NCBI RefSeq assembly: GCF_003601975.1
Contig: NZ_QZWZ01000056.1
Span: forward strand, 1-37,823
Source: Mesorhizobium waimense
GTDB taxonomy: Bacteria; Pseudomonadota; Alphaproteobacteria; Rhizobiales; Rhizobiaceae
Length of the DNA stretch: 37,823 nt
Reading direction: 5' to 3'
A program made the position numbers and the translations under genes. Below the pieces are notes generated by a model. That model worked only from the letters and a program-made list of their open reading frames with translations, was not told where the DNA came from and made no database searches. This document shows, in pieces, positions 8,001 through 14,700 of the stretch. Position 1 is the stretch's first letter; each line of letters begins with the position of its first letter.

Positions 8001-8613
8001 ACAAGGAAACGGCATCGTCCAAATCGTCATCGAATGCGGCTTCGACCGCCGGCGCGGTGTGCTCCGCGGCGGCGTGCTCCGCAACGCCATGTTCGGTCGC
8101 GTCGGCCATAGGACCGTCGAGCTGGAATTCCTGATCGAGCGACGCGGCAAGCTCGGCGTCCATCGGCAGGTCGTCGTCGAGCGGCGACACGTCTTCCAGC
8201 GAGTTGGCGATCGCCTGGTCGAAATCATCACCGAAGGCAGCCTCGACCTGCGGCGCAGCAACCTCGACGACGGGCGCAAAGTGATCGGCAGGGTCGTCGA
8301 ACACGAAATCCTGTTCGAGCGAAGCCGCAAGCTCGTCATTCATCGTGGCGGCAACAGATTCGAAAGCCGGCTCCTGGCGCTGCGCGGCATCCTCATCGGC
8401 GCCGAATTCGCCCATCAGCTCCTTCTCGAGGTCGATATCGAAATCACCCTCTTCGGCAAGCTGGTCGGCCGGAGCAGCCTTCGGCGCGGCAGGCGCCTGC
8501 GGCTTTACCGGCTGGCGCGGGTCGAAACCCATGATCCGGGTCAGTTCCGCGAACGGATCATCGTCAGCGATGTCGTTATGGTCGGCTGCTTTCAGCTGGG
8601 TTCTGTCTGCCAT
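5029..8613 (-). CDS. Large acidic membrane-anchored SPOR-domain protein
   Basis: A 1194-residue protein with three parts. First is a long, acidic, Ala/Glu/Asp-rich cytoplasmic region (about 1-810), probably disordered. One membrane helix follows (about 811-834, GLMVAAIVGAVAIAGG start). A periplasmic Pro/Ala-rich linker then ends in a SPOR domain (about 1115-1194). SPOR domains bind denuded septal peptidoglycan, so a role in division or cell-wall work is inferred. Near residues 500-561 is a run of about nine GHDESDL-type repeats. The start is ATG 8611-8613 (MADRTQLKAAD); an in-frame upstream extension looks non-coding. It sits in the argS-nagZ interval, where rhizobia usually carry such a gene. 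Its length and low complexity make the first 800 residues poorly comparable. Confidence 0.9.
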   Translation of the reverse strand: MADRTQLKAADHNDIADDDPFAELTRIMGFDPRQPVKPQAPAAPKAAPADQLAEEGDFDIDLEKELMGEFGADEDAAQRQEPAFESVAATMNDELAASLEQDFVFDDPADHFAPVVEVAAPQVEAAFGDDFDQAIANSLEDVSPLDDDLPMDAELAASLDQEFQLDGPMADATEHGVAEHAAAEHTAPAVEAAFDDDLDDAVSLSLEDELTLDGHAPFDDEVPAAEDHHATAAAVEHPAPVQIAEEADRQIPEAEFSDHFDEAMADVDMDMADVDMDFDVRAEEPVDIDEPLAVETPVEAVEAPVEAAYVAKADNDVPETDAPEVAAQDAFDDDFDLGIDEGQAEAAEEQVAEIAAAEPMAPAAVVAEPAKPIAAADERSLEDELNALLGAMTARPVPVAAKEPAPVQQPAVVAETAAAQQADPIEELDWDLDEHEPAEPQHHEAAEQHHEAAQAVDADLDIDLAGELDGEDFRAETVAAPVDVAFDDDAFDAAFARGINPGHEESDLGHDESDLGHDDSDLGHDESDLGHEPDRDHDQPDLGHDESDRGHDEADRGHDEAGRTAVGGSFAHSADWMRSTPPEPVRSWSRVTPVAAPPVQASFSAQPMASVPLVASALASAAPAYLQEPVEEVAAQVEPEPVRHEQPRYDEMPDVETVDVPERVVALADDLDIPELNFEEDQPVASAYDDLEAEFAGLLTEMNAAETAVTPARSTAYEDDTYSAGFKPGYDRDEAPAYAAKPAEVAAATATASHAAAASSFDMDNLPGSKPVSQADDFAVDELDYDPELDEAMSVPGLAEREATKPRSRGLMVAAIVGAVAIAGGLGAFALSLGGKGGSEAPVIVKADNAPIKVKPENPGGAVVPNQDNKVYDAVAKGTKPAEPVQEKLVTNTEEPVDVKAKEPESRVVDLSPDDTDAAPGTDAAGNVPAAAMPGVDASGNAEAAPAPKSEDRIAQVLQEADKGTNPEVAAVAPRKVRTMMVKPDGSLVPREEPAQAAPQVAAAEPTDPAPQLVAPAAQSDAEQTGTVAPATDQASDQPTDQPATEAAKPIEPAAAPTPKAEAKAQSANAQAANTSATVPVPPQRPSDQPVDVVGEVKPDQVASISPTAAATGGGSWSMQIASQPTVESAQSTYQDLQRRYGSVLSGRTANIVKAEIAGKGTFYRVRVPAQSRNDAINLCTSYKAAGGNCFVSR
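6931..7116. repeat. 21-base in-frame tandem repeat inside the SPOR gene
   Basis: Nine units follow one another, eight of 21 bases and one of 18 (7015-7032). The consensus on the plus strand is cgattcatcgtgaccaaggtc. Read on the coding strand each gives a variant of GHDESDL or DLGHDES. Unit length is a multiple of three throughout, so copy-number change would keep the frame. The first two units (6931-6972) are identical, pointing to recent duplication. Confidence 0.95.
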
Positions 8614-8716
8614 TATTGTTCCCGAACTCGCACACATTCGGACGCCATGGACGTCGCGCAGGGTTGGCCCATACCAGCGCAATGTGGGCAAAAGGTGACA
8701 GGTTTTTTAGTCAAAC

Positions 8717-10474
8717 CTAACGCATTTCCGAGGGCGCATCAGCCCCAATAAGCGTTAGGCCGGACGTCAAAACGTCCGATACAGCCTGCACCAGCCCTAG
8801 TCTGGCATACGTCAATTGTCGGTCGTTAACCTTAACAAAACGTAAGTCGGGATTGTCGGTACCCCGGTTCCAATGTCCATGGAAGCTGGACGCCAGATCG
8901 TAGAGGTAGAATGCCAGCCTGTGCGGCTCCAGCGCAAGGGCCGCGGATTCGATTAGCCGGGGATATTCAGCCAGCTTCCGGATCAGGCCGATTTCGCCCT
9001 CGTCGGTCAGCGACGCCACTGCCTCTGCCAGCCGGTTGCGGTCGAAATTGGCCTCGCCCAGTTGCTCGCTCGCCTGCCGGAACACCGAATGGCAGCGCGC
9101 CGAGGCGTACTGCACATAGAATACCGGATTGTCCTTGGACTGTTCGGTCACCTTGGCGAAGTCAAAGTCGAGCGGTGCATCGTTCTTGCGGTAGAGCATC
9201 ATGAAGCGGATCGGGTCGCGGCCGACCTCTTCCACCACTTCGCGCAGCGTGACGAAATCGCCCGACCGCTTCGACATGCGCACCGGTTCGCCATCGCGGA
9301 ACAGCTTCACCAATTGGCAGAGCAGCACAGTGAGCTTGACCTCGTCGCCGGCAACCGCGCGCGCCAGCGCTTCCAGCCGCTTGACGTAGCCACCATGGTC
9401 GGCGCCGAGCACATATATCAGGTCGACGAAGCCGCGGTCGACCTTGTCCTTGAGATATGCGACGTCGGCGGCGAAATAGGTGAAGGAGCCGTCGGATTTG
9501 ACCAGCGCCCGGTCCATGTCGTCGCCGACCGCGGTCGAGCGGAACAGCGTCTGCTCGCGATCCTCCCAGTCGTCCGGCTTCTCGCCCTTGGGCGGCGGCA
9601 GCTTGCCCTTGTAGATATGCCCCTTCAGCGTCAGGTCGCTGATCGCCGCGCGGATCTTCCTGGCATTGTCGGCATGCAGCGTGCGCTCGGAGAAGAACAC
9701 GTCGTGATGCACGTTGAGTAGCGCCAGGTCGTCACGGATCATCGCCATCATGGCGTCGATCGTGCGGTCCTTGACGATGGCGAGCGCCTCGTAATCGGGC
9801 ATCTGCAACAACTTGCGGCCGAATTCCGCGACCAGCGCTTCACCGACCGGAACCAGGTAGTCGCCGGGATAGAGCCCGGCCGGTATCTCGCCGATGTCGT
9901 CGCCCAGCGCCTCGCGGTAGCGCAGGAAGGCCGAGCGCCCGAGAACATCGATCTGCGAGCCGGCATCGTTGATGACATATTCTTTGGTCACGTCGTAACC
10001 GGCGAACGCCATAAGATTGGCCAACGTGTCGCCGACAACGGCACCCCGGCAATGGCCGACATGCATCGGGCCGGTCGGGTTGGCCGAGACATATTCGACA
10101 TTGGCCTTCCTGCTGCCACCGATGGTCGAGCGGCCATAGTTGCGGCCTTCGCCAAGCAAGGCCGTAAGATGCGCCTGCCAGAACCCGTCCTTGAGCCTGA
10201 GATTGACGAAGCCGGGACCGGCAATTTCGGCGGCCGAAATGTCGGGATCGGTGCGCAGCGCCTCGGCCAGTCTTTCGGCCAGCGCGCGCGGGTTCTGCCC
10301 GGTCGGCTTGGCCAGCACCATCGCCGCATTGGTGGCGAGATCGCCGTGGCTGGCATCGCGCGGCGGTTCGACGGCAATGCGCGACAGGTCGGGCGAAACG
10401 CCATCCTTGTCTTTCAAATCAAGTGCTTCGACAGCTTTGATGATTCGCGCGGTGAAATCGGCGAAGATATTCAT
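8717..10474 (-). CDS. argS: Arginyl-tRNA synthetase
   Basis: Class I synthetase that charges tRNA-Arg. The 585-residue product begins MNIFADFTARIIKAVEAL, the N-terminal Arg-tRNA recognition domain. It carries the HIGH-type motif in ANPTGPMHVGHCRG (about residues 125-138), the KMSKS-type motif as VRMSKRSGDF, and a C-terminal DALR anticodon-binding domain. The frame is open further upstream from a TTG at 10520-10522, but the ATG at 10472-10474 matches the usual family start. It follows dgt by 61 bases and precedes the SPOR gene by about 100. Confidence 0.97.
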   Translation of the reverse strand: MNIFADFTARIIKAVEALDLKDKDGVSPDLSRIAVEPPRDASHGDLATNAAMVLAKPTGQNPRALAERLAEALRTDPDISAAEIAGPGFVNLRLKDGFWQAHLTALLGEGRNYGRSTIGGSRKANVEYVSANPTGPMHVGHCRGAVVGDTLANLMAFAGYDVTKEYVINDAGSQIDVLGRSAFLRYREALGDDIGEIPAGLYPGDYLVPVGEALVAEFGRKLLQMPDYEALAIVKDRTIDAMMAMIRDDLALLNVHHDVFFSERTLHADNARKIRAAISDLTLKGHIYKGKLPPPKGEKPDDWEDREQTLFRSTAVGDDMDRALVKSDGSFTYFAADVAYLKDKVDRGFVDLIYVLGADHGGYVKRLEALARAVAGDEVKLTVLLCQLVKLFRDGEPVRMSKRSGDFVTLREVVEEVGRDPIRFMMLYRKNDAPLDFDFAKVTEQSKDNPVFYVQYASARCHSVFRQASEQLGEANFDRNRLAEAVASLTDEGEIGLIRKLAEYPRLIESAALALEPHRLAFYLYDLASSFHGHWNRGTDNPDLRFVKVNDRQLTYARLGLVQAVSDVLTSGLTLIGADAPSEMR

Positions 10475-10535
10475 GGGTGTGCTCTGGCGGCTTTGCAGGG
10501 TGACCGGCTCATTGGCCGGCAAAATCGTGCCCGCC

Positions 10536-11765
10536 CTAGCTTAAATCCGGCGTATGGTCAAACAAACGGCGGTGTTCCTTCAAGGCGTAGGTGTCGGTCA
10601 TGCCCGCCAGGAAATCGGCAACGCTGCGCGCCTTGATGCGATCCTCGGCCCGGTCGAGCCCTTCGCGCCAGCCATCGGGCATGGCGCGCGGGTCGGCGAA
10701 ATAGACGTCGAACAGGTCCCTGACGATCTGCTCGGCGTCGCTCCGCACGCGCATAACCTCGCTGTGCCTGTAGAGGTGCTTGTAGAGAAAGGCCTTCAGT
10801 TCCTTCTCGGTCGCGGCCATGCCGGCCGAGAAGGTCACCATCGTCTCGCCCGCCGCCCGCACTGCATCAGCGCTTTCCGGCTTCAGGCGCTTGAGATTGG
10901 CGGTGGTGGAGGCGATCACGTCCTCGACCATCATGGTGATCTGCCGGCGCATCAGCTCGTGCCCGGTGCGCACGTCATCGAGCGCCGGATAGCGCGCGCG
11001 CACGCCTTGGAGGATCGAGCCCGGCAGGGTTACACCTTCCAGCATATCCAGCGTCAGGAAGCCCGATCTCAGGCCATCGTCTATGTCGTGGGTGTTGTAG
11101 GCAATGTCGTCGGCGATCGCCGCGCATTGCGCCTCGATGCCGGCGAAGCGGTCGAGTTCCAGGTCATGCAGTTCGGAATAGTCGCGGATCGCTTGTGGCA
11201 GCGGGCCCTTCAGGCCCTTGCCGCTCGCGTCCGTCAGCGGGCCATTGTGCTTGACCAGCCCTTCCAGCGTTTCCCAGGTCAGGTTCAGCCCGTCGAACTC
11301 GGCATAGCGCCGCTCCAGCCGCGTCACCACGCGCAACGACTGAGCATTGTGGTCGAAGCCACCCCAGGAAGCCATCTTCTCGTTGAGCGCTTCTTCGCCG
11401 GTGTGGCCGAAGGGCGTGTGGCCGAAATCATGCACCAACGCCACCGCCTCGGCGAGATCCTCGTCGCCACGCAGCGCCCGCGCCAAGGCGCGTGCGATCT
11501 GCGCCACCTCGATCGAATGCGTCAGGCGGGTGCGGTAGTGGTCGCCCTCATGGGCGACAAACACCTGCGTCTTGTGCTTCAGTCGGCGAAAGGCCGTCGA
11601 ATGGATGATACGGTCGCGGTCGCGCTGGAACGGCGTGCGGGTCGGGCTCTCCACCTCCTCGAACAGCCGCCCGCGCGAGCGCGCCGGATCGCTGGCATAA
11701 GCCGCGCGCGGCCGATAGCCGAATCCGATGTCGCCGAGAGCATCCCTGTCTTGCCGCTCGCCCAT
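10536..11765 (-). CDS. dgt: Deoxyguanosinetriphosphate triphosphohydrolase-like protein
   Basis: HD-superfamily enzyme expected to hydrolyse dGTP (or other dNTPs) to the nucleoside and tripolyphosphate. The 409-residue protein has the metal-binding His in RTRLTHSIEVAQIAR and the HD pair in ALVHDFGHTPFGHTGEE. The N-terminal RDRDRIIHSTAFRRLKHKTQVF segment is typical of the short alphaproteobacterial dGTPase-like group. The ATG at 11763-11765 is divergent from erpA, 70 bases away. First gene of the long minus-strand cluster; dgt-argS order is common in Rhizobiales. Confidence 0.95.
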   Translation of the reverse strand: MGERQDRDALGDIGFGYRPRAAYASDPARSRGRLFEEVESPTRTPFQRDRDRIIHSTAFRRLKHKTQVFVAHEGDHYRTRLTHSIEVAQIARALARALRGDEDLAEAVALVHDFGHTPFGHTGEEALNEKMASWGGFDHNAQSLRVVTRLERRYAEFDGLNLTWETLEGLVKHNGPLTDASGKGLKGPLPQAIRDYSELHDLELDRFAGIEAQCAAIADDIAYNTHDIDDGLRSGFLTLDMLEGVTLPGSILQGVRARYPALDDVRTGHELMRRQITMMVEDVIASTTANLKRLKPESADAVRAAGETMVTFSAGMAATEKELKAFLYKHLYRHSEVMRVRSDAEQIVRDLFDVYFADPRAMPDGWREGLDRAEDRIKARSVADFLAGMTDTYALKEHRRLFDHTPDLS

Positions 11766-11776
11766 TCACCCACCAG

Positions 11777-11805
11777 TTGACTTGGCCCCCCGCGCTTCAT
11801 ACCTA
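11777..11805 (+). promoter_or_regulatory. Candidate sigma-70 promoter for erpA
   Basis: TTGACT (11777-11782), a 17-base spacer and TACCTA (11800-11805) lie 30 bases before the erpA ATG, in the 70-base divergent gap with dgt. The -10 element is a weak match, so this is a candidate only. Confidence 0.35.
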
Positions 11806-11835
11806 TCATATGAAACCGAAAGCAAGGTGACGCCC

Positions 11836-12183
11836 ATGGGCGCGGATGCCAAGACCGCCATGAAAGTCGAGATGACCGACGCCGCCGCAAGGCGGATCGC
11901 CAAGATTGTTTCGGGCGAAGCCGGCAAGACGGCTTTGCGTGTTTCCGTCGAAGGCGGCGGCTGCTCCGGCTTTTCCTACAAGTTCGACCTGGTCGACACG
12001 CGCAACGACGACGACGTTGCCATCGAGAAGGACGGCGCCACCGTGCTGATCGACGATCTGTCGCTGGTCTATATGGGAGGCTCGGTGATTGATTTCGTCG
12101 ACGACCTGATGGGCCAGTCGTTCCAGATCAGGAACCCGAACGCAGTCGCCTCCTGCGGCTGCGGCACCAGTTTCTCAGTCTAG
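11836..12183 (+). CDS. erpA: Iron-sulfur cluster insertion protein ErpA (HesB/IscA family)
   Basis: A-type carrier that passes Fe-S clusters to target enzymes. The 115-residue protein has the three conserved cysteines, one in VEGGGCSGFSYKF and two in SCGCGTSFSV at the C-terminus. The start is ATG 11836-11838, with AAGGTGA (11824-11830) 5 bases upstream; an in-frame extension reaching back into dgt is rejected. It is the first gene of a plus-strand group with the VOC protein (10 bases on) and xthA. The dgt/erpA divergent pair recurs in Rhizobiales. IlvD, encoded in this window, is one Fe-S enzyme that such a carrier could serve (inference). Confidence 0.93.
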   Translation: MGADAKTAMKVEMTDAAARRIAKIVSGEAGKTALRVSVEGGGCSGFSYKFDLVDTRNDDDVAIEKDGATVLIDDLSLVYMGGSVIDFVDDLMGQSFQIRNPNAVASCGCGTSFSV

Positions 12184-12193
12184 CGACATCGCG

Positions 12194-12583
12194 ATGCCTG
12201 TTATCGGCGCGGTCCGTCAGGTCGCGCTCTCGGCCGGCCGCGACCTCGACACGACTTTGGCATTCTGGCGCGACGTGCTCGGCATGAGCGTTCACGCCCG
12301 CTACGATCCGCCCGGCATCGCCTTCATCATGGCTGGCGAAGTGCGCCTCTTCTTCACCGATGGCGTGCCGGCGGGGATCGTCTATCTCGACATAGCGGGC
12401 CTCGAAGCCTTCCACGCCAAGGCAAAGGCATCAGGCATTCCTTTCACCGCGCCGCCGGCGCTCGTCCATCGCGATATGGAGGGCCAGTTCGGGCCGGCGG
12501 GGGAAAGCGAATGGATGGCCTTTCTAAAGGACCCGGCAGGCAATACGATCGGCCTCGTCGAACGTCTTCCGCCAGATTCCTGA
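12194..12583 (+). CDS. VOC-family (glyoxalase/bleomycin-resistance-type) protein
   Basis: A 129-residue single-module vicinal-oxygen-chelate fold protein. It shows the paired beta-alpha-beta-beta-beta pattern: TLAFWRDVLGMSVHARYDPPG near the N-terminus and WMAFLKDPAGNTIGLVER near the C-terminus, where a metal-ligand Glu is usually found in the last strand. Substrate unknown; the fold covers isomerases, dioxygenases and drug-binding proteins. It starts 10 bases after erpA and ends 7 bases before xthA, so it is probably co-transcribed with both. Confidence 0.88.
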   Translation: MPVIGAVRQVALSAGRDLDTTLAFWRDVLGMSVHARYDPPGIAFIMAGEVRLFFTDGVPAGIVYLDIAGLEAFHAKAKASGIPFTAPPALVHRDMEGQFGPAGESEWMAFLKDPAGNTIGLVERLPPDS

Positions 12584-12590
12584 GGCTGCC

Positions 12591-13385
12591 ATGAAAATCG
12601 TCACCTGGAACATCAACGGCGTTCGTGCCCGCATCGGCAACCTCACCCATTGGCTCACGGAAAGCGCGCCCGACATCGTCTGCCTGCAGGAGATCAAGAC
12701 CGTCGACGAGCAGTTCCCGCGCGCCGAGATCGAGGCGCTGGGCTACAATGTCGAGACCCATGGCCAGAAGGGTTTCAATGGCGTCGCCATCCTGTCGAAG
12801 CTGCGCTTCGACGAGGTCAATCGCGGCCTGCCGGGCGACGATGCGGACGAGCAGGCGCGTTTCATCGAAGGCGTGTTCTCGACCGACAAGGGCGCTTTGC
12901 GTGTCGCCTCGCTCTATCTGCCGAACGGCAACCCGATCGATGACGAGAAGAAGTTTGCCTACAAGCTGTCCTGGATGGCGCGGCTGGAACGCTGGGCCGA
13001 GCAACGGCTGTTGCTGGAAGAGGCGCTGGTGCTGGCCGGCGACTACAACGTCATCCCCGAGCCGATCGACGCAAGATTCCCGGAAAACTGGCTGGGTGAC
13101 GCACTATTCCAGCCCGAGACCCGGCAGGCCTTCCGTCGCCTGAAGAACCTCGGCTTCACCGAAGCGGTGCGCACCGTCACCGACCATGCGGATGTCTACA
13201 CCTTCTGGGATTATCAGGCCGGCGCCTGGCAGAAGAACAACGGCATCCGCATCGACCATCTGCTGCTGTCGCCCGAAGCCGCCAATCGTTTCTCCTCGGC
13301 CTCGATCGAGAAGCACGTGCGCGCCTGGGAAAAGCCATCCGACCATGTGCCGGTGGCGATCGATCTGGCGCTGCAGCCGGCCTGA
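12591..13385 (+). CDS. xthA: Exodeoxyribonuclease III (AP endonuclease)
   Basis: Cuts DNA 5' of abasic sites and removes 3' blocking groups in base-excision repair. The 264-residue protein has the family start MKIVTWNINGVRAR (metal-site Asn), LQEIKT with the metal-binding Glu (about residue 35), GDYNVIPEPID with the catalytic Asp/Asn pair (about 151-153) and SDHVPVAIDL with the catalytic His near the C-terminus. A TGAGG lies about 6 bases before the ATG. Last of the erpA-VOC-xthA run. No clear terminator follows. Confidence 0.96.
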   Translation: MKIVTWNINGVRARIGNLTHWLTESAPDIVCLQEIKTVDEQFPRAEIEALGYNVETHGQKGFNGVAILSKLRFDEVNRGLPGDDADEQARFIEGVFSTDKGALRVASLYLPNGNPIDDEKKFAYKLSWMARLERWAEQRLLLEEALVLAGDYNVIPEPIDARFPENWLGDALFQPETRQAFRRLKNLGFTEAVRTVTDHADVYTFWDYQAGAWQKNNGIRIDHLLLSPEAANRFSSASIEKHVRAWEKPSDHVPVAIDLALQPA

Positions 13386-13481
13386 GCAGCCCGCCGGCTA
13401 CGGCCAGCACGACCCAAGCGGACCTCATATCGCCACAAATCGCGCGTTTCATGTGAAATCATCATGGTGGCCGGGGTTCCC

Positions 13482-13829
13482 ATGACTATCCGATCCGTTC
13501 TCTGCCCGATCGCTTGCGGGCTCGCAATGGCAAAAGCCACGATGGCAAGAGCCACGCTTGCTATGGCGGCAGCCACGCTTGCTATGGCAACGCCGGCCTT
13601 TACCGCCCCGGAATGCCTCGCCAACGGCAAATCGTTCCAGATTGGCCAGGTCGCCTGCCTGACGCTCGGCAACGAGAGCCACCTCGCCCGCTGCGAGATG
13701 GTGCTCAACAACACCTCCTGGACCAAGATACACGACGATTGCCCGGGAAACACACCGCCGCGGCTACACCCCACGTCGATCTCGACACCGGTGCCAAGCC
13801 TGGTGCCGACGGAGTCGACCGAAAACTGA
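13482..13829 (+). CDS. Small exported hypothetical protein with repeat-built signal peptide
   Basis: I do not recognise a family. The 115-residue product starts MTIRSVLCPIACGLAMA and has a long Ala-rich hydrophobic segment, probably a signal peptide cleaved near PAFTA-PECL. The short mature part has cysteines near ECLANGK, VACLTLG, ARCEMV and DDCPG, which could pair in the periplasm. The last about 25 residues are Pro/Ser/Thr-rich. The signal region is made of a 21-base direct repeat (13551-13571 and 13572-13592). An earlier ATG at 13464 is possible. Not clearly part of the xthA transcript, about 100 bases on. Confidence 0.6.
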   Translation: MTIRSVLCPIACGLAMAKATMARATLAMAAATLAMATPAFTAPECLANGKSFQIGQVACLTLGNESHLARCEMVLNNTSWTKIHDDCPGNTPPRLHPTSISTPVPSLVPTESTEN

Positions 13830-13840
13830 TTTGCCTGAGA

Positions 13841-13857
13841 GCCGATCTCAGATCGGC
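13841..13857. repeat. Short perfect inverted repeat between convergent genes
   Basis: gccgatct and agatcggc flank a single central base, between the plus-strand small exported gene and the minus-strand exoR. No T-run follows on either strand, so it is not a canonical intrinsic terminator. It might still fold at the end of either transcript. Confidence 0.4.
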
Positions 13858-13875
13858 AGTTCGGTCGTTGGCGCC

Positions 13876-14700
13876 CTACTGGTCGCCGCCGCCCTTGGTC
13901 AGGATGTCGTCGGCCAGCGAGATGGCTGTTCGGCGGTCGGCCTCGCCGGCCGCTGCAAACGCCTCTTCCTGCATGTTGCGGATCCAGGACTGATCGGCCG
14001 GTGCCGCGCGTTCGAGCGCCGCCGTCATCATCGCCAGCCCGCGCACGATCTTGCCGCTCTGGAACAGGAGGTTGCCGAGCGTCGCCTGCGCTCCGGCATG
14101 GCCCTTTTCGGCGGCGAGCTGGAACCAGCGCCCGGCCTGTCTGACGCTCGCCTTGACGCCGCCCTCGCCTTTCAGGAACATCTGTCCCATCTCGAACTGC
14201 GCGTTCGGATTGCGGTAGTTGGCGGCGGCACGCATGTAATATTCCTGCGCCGCCACCTCGTTCTCGGTGACCGGGCTGCCGGGAATACCTTTCCTCAGAT
14301 AGTCACCCAGTGCCACCAGCGCGTCCGACACATAGCTTTCCTCGGGCGATCCCGGCTCGACATCCTGGTCGACGATCTCTGAGAAGAACTTGAACGCCGC
14401 ATAGTCGTCGCGCGCGACACCGTCGCCTTCGGCATACATGCGCGCAAGCTTCCAGGTGGCGCCGATCTGGCCGTTCTCGGCAGCGTATTTATAGGCCTCG
14501 ACCGCCTGCTCCTTGTGGCCGCTCTTGTAAGCGGAAAAGCCGAACTGGAACACCGCCCACGGGCTGGATTGCGGCTTCACGCCGGTCTTGTCGTCGAACA
14601 CCTTGTCGTCGAAGGCCATGGCCTGCCCCACGGCGCCAAAGGTCGCTGCCGCGACCAGTGCCGAAAAGACAGACGACCTCAACACCTCAGATATCCGCAT
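13876..14700 (-). CDS. exoR: Periplasmic regulator ExoR (Sel1-like repeats)
   Basis: In Sinorhizobium and Agrobacterium, ExoR is a periplasmic protein that binds and holds back the ExoS (ChvG) sensor kinase. Its proteolysis releases ExoS-ChvI signalling that controls exopolysaccharide, motility and the acid and envelope response. The 274-residue product has a signal peptide (MRISEVLRSSVFSALVAAAT, ending about AMAF). Sel1-like repeats follow (for example AVEAYKYAAENGQIGATWKL and FQLAAEKGHAGAQATLGNLL), as does the ExoR-type end VRGLAMMTAALERAAP...GEADRRTAISLA. The ATG at 14698-14700 lies inside the 3' end of ilvD. Identification is by recognition of the overall ExoR sequence pattern. Confidence 0.88.
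   Translation of the reverse strand: MRISEVLRSSVFSALVAAATFGAVGQAMAFDDKVFDDKTGVKPQSSPWAVFQFGFSAYKSGHKEQAVEAYKYAAENGQIGATWKLARMYAEGDGVARDDYAAFKFFSEIVDQDVEPGSPEESYVSDALVALGDYLRKGIPGSPVTENEVAAQEYYMRAAANYRNPNAQFEMGQMFLKGEGGVKASVRQAGRWFQLAAEKGHAGAQATLGNLLFQSGKIVRGLAMMTAALERAAPADQSWIRNMQEEAFAAAGEADRRTAISLADDILTKGGGDQ

Noticed and set aside
6898..8751. 617-residue open frame on the plus strand across the SPOR gene
   Set aside because: It is antisense to a well supported gene; its openness comes from the biased composition and the 21-base repeats, and it resembles no protein family.
10554..11780. 408-residue frame opposite dgt
   Set aside because: Antisense to an intact dGTPase-like gene with all HD motifs; no ribosome site or family signature.
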